Assembly: GCF_043641665.1 (NCBI RefSeq)
Contig: NC_092180.1
Coordinates: 5,419,391-5,483,390, forward strand
DNA from: Enoplosus armatus
Lineage: Eukaryota; Chordata; Actinopteri; Centrarchiformes; Enoplosidae
Reading direction: 5' to 3'
Length of the DNA stretch: 64,000 nt
Each line of letters begins with the position of its first letter. The first letter of the stretch is position 1. The notes below the pieces were generated by a model. That model searched no databases, was not told the DNA's origin, and worked only from the letters and a program-made list of their open reading frames with translations. Below are positions 55,760-64,000 of this stretch, piece by piece. Position numbers and translations under genes: made by a program.

Positions 55760-56149
55760 AAGTCAGCGAGGACACGACATAGCCACCGCCGCCTCGCAAC
55801 AATAAAGGACATTCTGCTGCCAACACGAGTGAATATGAGTGATTATTAAGGAAACAATGACTTGAATGAATTTCTAAAACTCAAAAGTGAAGCATCCATT
55901 TGATTGATGTCTGAGGAGGAAAAAATGTAAAAACATTCACTTCTTAATTTAAAAACAGAACTTTTCACTTTCTATCAAACCACCTCCGGCAAAAGGAAAA
56001 AAAAATCTCACTGAAACTGAAATATTTAGCTCATTTGTTTTTGTCAGAGATTCCCCTTAAGGCACCTGACACAACACATAGGCACTTGGTAATAACTACC
56101 ACAATATTTTATTTCTACAGGAGAGCATTTCTAAACATTTTCAAAAAAG

Positions 56150-56560
56150 TTGATTTAAAACAGCAAAAAGAGCATTTGATTAAACTGAAACTTTTCAAGT
56201 GAAGTATTGAACTGTAAGGGCTCTCGTCCTTGACGAACACAGATACATTTGTTGTATCACGAGAATACGGGATATTGAACCCCAGCACATGATGCCGTGG
56301 CTGTGAAAGTCTCTTTCGCATTAACCTGAATACATTTCAAGTATAATACTTTAAAGGCAAATAATGAATCCTACAGGGAAATAAGAGGCTTTGTACTTCA
56401 AGGTTGTGAAACTAATGCTGATACAATATGCTGAAAAATCTGTGTTGACATGTCAATAATGATGTTGTTTTCCTTTCACATATGTCCCATACATCCCACT
56501 TGGATCTGATGAGATGGTTCACGTGAACATCATCATCAACATTCGGCAAAGCAGCAGATA
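56150..56560 (+). repeat. Diverged direct duplication, copy 1
   Basis: This copy shares ordered blocks with 56990-57400, offset by about 842 bp: GCATTTGATTAAACTGAAAC, CATGATGCCGTGGCTGTG, CATTAACCTGAATACAT, AATCCTACAGGGA, CTAATGCTGATACAATATGC and CACATATGTCCCATACATCC. It is non-coding, lies between CDKN1C and KCNQ1, and ends just before a (GACA)n tract at about 56560-56580. Confidence 0.8.
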
Positions 56561-56989
56561 GACAGACAGACAGACAGATACTACAAAGGCAGAGAGTGAT
56601 TACCCATACATTTATGTATGTGTGATTCATTTATCCCCCAAAAGAATCTTTGCCATCCACCTTTAAATATTCTTCACAAATACAAGGGAGTAATGCAGTA
56701 TCTACCAACAAACTGTGGGTTGTTTTTAGATTTATTGTCCATTTTAACTCATTTATTTAAGAAAATGAACGTCAAAGCTGAAATGGTGGCTACTGAGATC
56801 TGCTAAGCTAGTTGCATAAGCTTTAGCAGGAATTTAGCTGGGGTTGTGTTTCTCCATCATGACTGTATTTAGTTAATGCCTCATTTAGTTTTGTGGAATA
56901 ACTAACTGAATAACAGAGATAACATCACAAAGAGACAATTACCACAACTGTATTGCTATCGAAGAATATCAGAGCAGTTATAAAAAGTG

Positions 56990-57400
56990 AAACAAAATTA
57001 AAACCGTGAAAACAGCATTTGATTGAACTGAAACTTTTCGAGTGAAATACAGAAATGTAAGGCCTCTTCCAAAAGATGAATGCCATTAAATTTTAATATA
57101 GGTTATTGAATCACAGTACATGATGCCTTTGCTGTGGCAATGTCTTTGGCATTAACCTGAATAAATGTCAAGTAATATTTAAAAAAAGGCAACAAACAAT
57201 CCTACAGGGAGATCGTTTCTAAGAGACTTTGCACTTCACAGATTTTAAAACTAATGCTGATATAATATGCTGAAAAATCATTGAGCGTGAAATGTCACTG
57301 CTGATGTTGTTTCTCTTTCACAGATGTCCCATGTACCCCACATCCTCTGAGGAGATATTTCTCATAAATATCGTGATTCCAACATTCAGTAAAGTTGAGA
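56990..57400 (+). repeat. Diverged direct duplication, copy 2
   Basis: This is the second copy of the unit at 56150-56560, with the blocks in the same order: GCATTTGATTGAACTGAAAC, CATGATGCCTTTGCTGTG, CATTAACCTGAATAAAT, CAATCCTACAGGGA, CTAATGCTGATATAATATGC and CACAGATGTCCCATGTACCC. Many substitutions and small indels separate the copies, so the duplication is old. Confidence 0.8.
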
Positions 57401-57584
57401 AAAGGGTTAAAATCTTTTAGGCTGCTTGGCAAACTGTGTAACAGGTACATAAGTTATACCTAAGGATAGAGGGGTGTGGTATGCTGATTGTTAAAGCCCC
57501 TTTAGGCAAATCTGTGATTTGTGATATTGGGCTGTATGAATAAAATTGATTTGGCTTGACGTATTTTGCGTCTATTGTACTCCT

Positions 57585-57590
57585 TTTATT
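57585..57590 (-). other. Candidate polyadenylation signal of KCNQ1
   Basis: TTTATT reads AATAAA on the minus strand, about 400 nt beyond the KCNQ1 stop codon. Other A/T-rich variants are nearby, so the assignment is tentative. Confidence 0.3.
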
Positions 57591-57985
57591 CTAAGCTGAG
57601 ATGATGACTCTGAGTCATGCATCTGGGATAAACCCCGTTTCTCTGCTGAGCCCTTACACGTTCTTCAAAAGTAATATTTTTTTCTAAGGAAAAATCGAAT
57701 CAAGTACATTTTGTTTTAGCTTTAGCTAAGGCTAGCCATGGCCACCCGTTAGCAGCTAGTTAGCTTTAATTTTGTAGTTGTTTTAACTTAAAACAGATGT
57801 AAAAAAGTCCGAATTAGGTCTCAAAGGGGGATCCTTTAACTAAATTTTGACCAAATGAGTGTGTGTGTGTGGATGGATGGATACAGATACAGATGAATAC
57901 AGAGTTAAAAACGGCATTAGATCTGAATGCATTTGATGAATTATACTAAAAAGAGAAAAACTTTAAGGCTTGTTGGTTTCAGGTT

Positions 57986-63621
<5,636 letters not shown>

Positions 63622-64000
63622 CTTTTCACTATCAGTATCATGTAAAAGCATAAAATTAAATAATTAATAAACAAAAAAATATCTATAGAAAAGGGGCTAT
63701 TTTAAGTCCTGGTGACAGAGAACCAGGATTTTTACCATAACCTGACATCTATAACTTTGTTGTTGTCACCGTCTCCAGCAGCGAACAGTCAGAGTTGTGA
63801 AAGATGGCAGAGTTGTTGTGGAAGACCTGCTAATTATTTGAAACTACCAATGCAGGGTTTTGAAACTGCACCATCTAAAAAAGTGTGATACAACTGGTCT
63901 TGTGCTTGAATTTGTGTGAAAGTGTGAAAATAACAAGATGGTGTGATCCGCTTGAAATGGGCGGGCTTAATTGGTGCTGTCGACCAGGACGCATGAGACA

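Overview
This window comes from a ray-finned fish, most likely a percomorph-type teleost. It has vertebrate multi-exon genes with short, AT-rich introns, fish-type dinucleotide microsatellites, a Tc1-like transposon, hAT-like and MITE-like elements, and a LINE tail of the kind common in fish. Nothing bacterial, viral or organellar was seen. Gene identities rest on my reading of exon translations and splice sites against remembered vertebrate families; no database search was run.

Layout: (1) Positions 1-7.5 kb hold no convincing gene. They contain a CRE/CCAAT-rich stretch at the left edge, a cluster of MEF2-like A/T boxes near 4.9-5.2 kb, and a decayed Tc1 remnant near 3 kb. (2) TTC17 lies on the minus strand (8439-23877, 25 coding exons, 1206 aa). 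(3) TRAF6 lies on the plus strand (coding 25278-29364, 571 aa) and starts head-to-head with TTC17 from a shared, compact promoter. (4) TRPM5 lies on the minus strand (31728-50609, 26 coding exons, 1226 aa), tail-to-tail with TRAF6; its introns collected a Tc1 element, a hAT-like element, a LINE 3' fragment and other repeats. (5) CDKN1C (p57-type CDK inhibitor) lies on the plus strand (52132-52782), divergent from TRPM5. (6) The 3' six exons of KCNQ1 lie on the minus strand (57986-63621); the channel core lies beyond the right edge.

TRPM5-CDKN1C-KCNQ1 is the fish counterpart of the mammalian KCNQ1/CDKN1C imprinted domain on human 11p15.5, with the CDKN1C-KCNQ1 pair flipped as a unit. TTC17 and TRAF6 are also 11p genes in human. 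The genes do not form a pathway: TTC17 acts in actin/cilium biology, TRAF6 in innate immune signalling, TRPM5 in taste-type calcium-activated depolarisation, CDKN1C in cell-cycle exit and KCNQ1 in potassium current. Their grouping reflects old linkage.

The most notable observations are a 126-bp CDKN1C intron that is stop-free and in frame, so retention would give a 216-aa protein with a split ITDFF motif; two GC-AG introns in TTC17; a diverged direct duplication and a 19-bp-arm palindrome between CDKN1C and KCNQ1; and several non-autonomous transposon copies. I found no clear case of an entirely new system.
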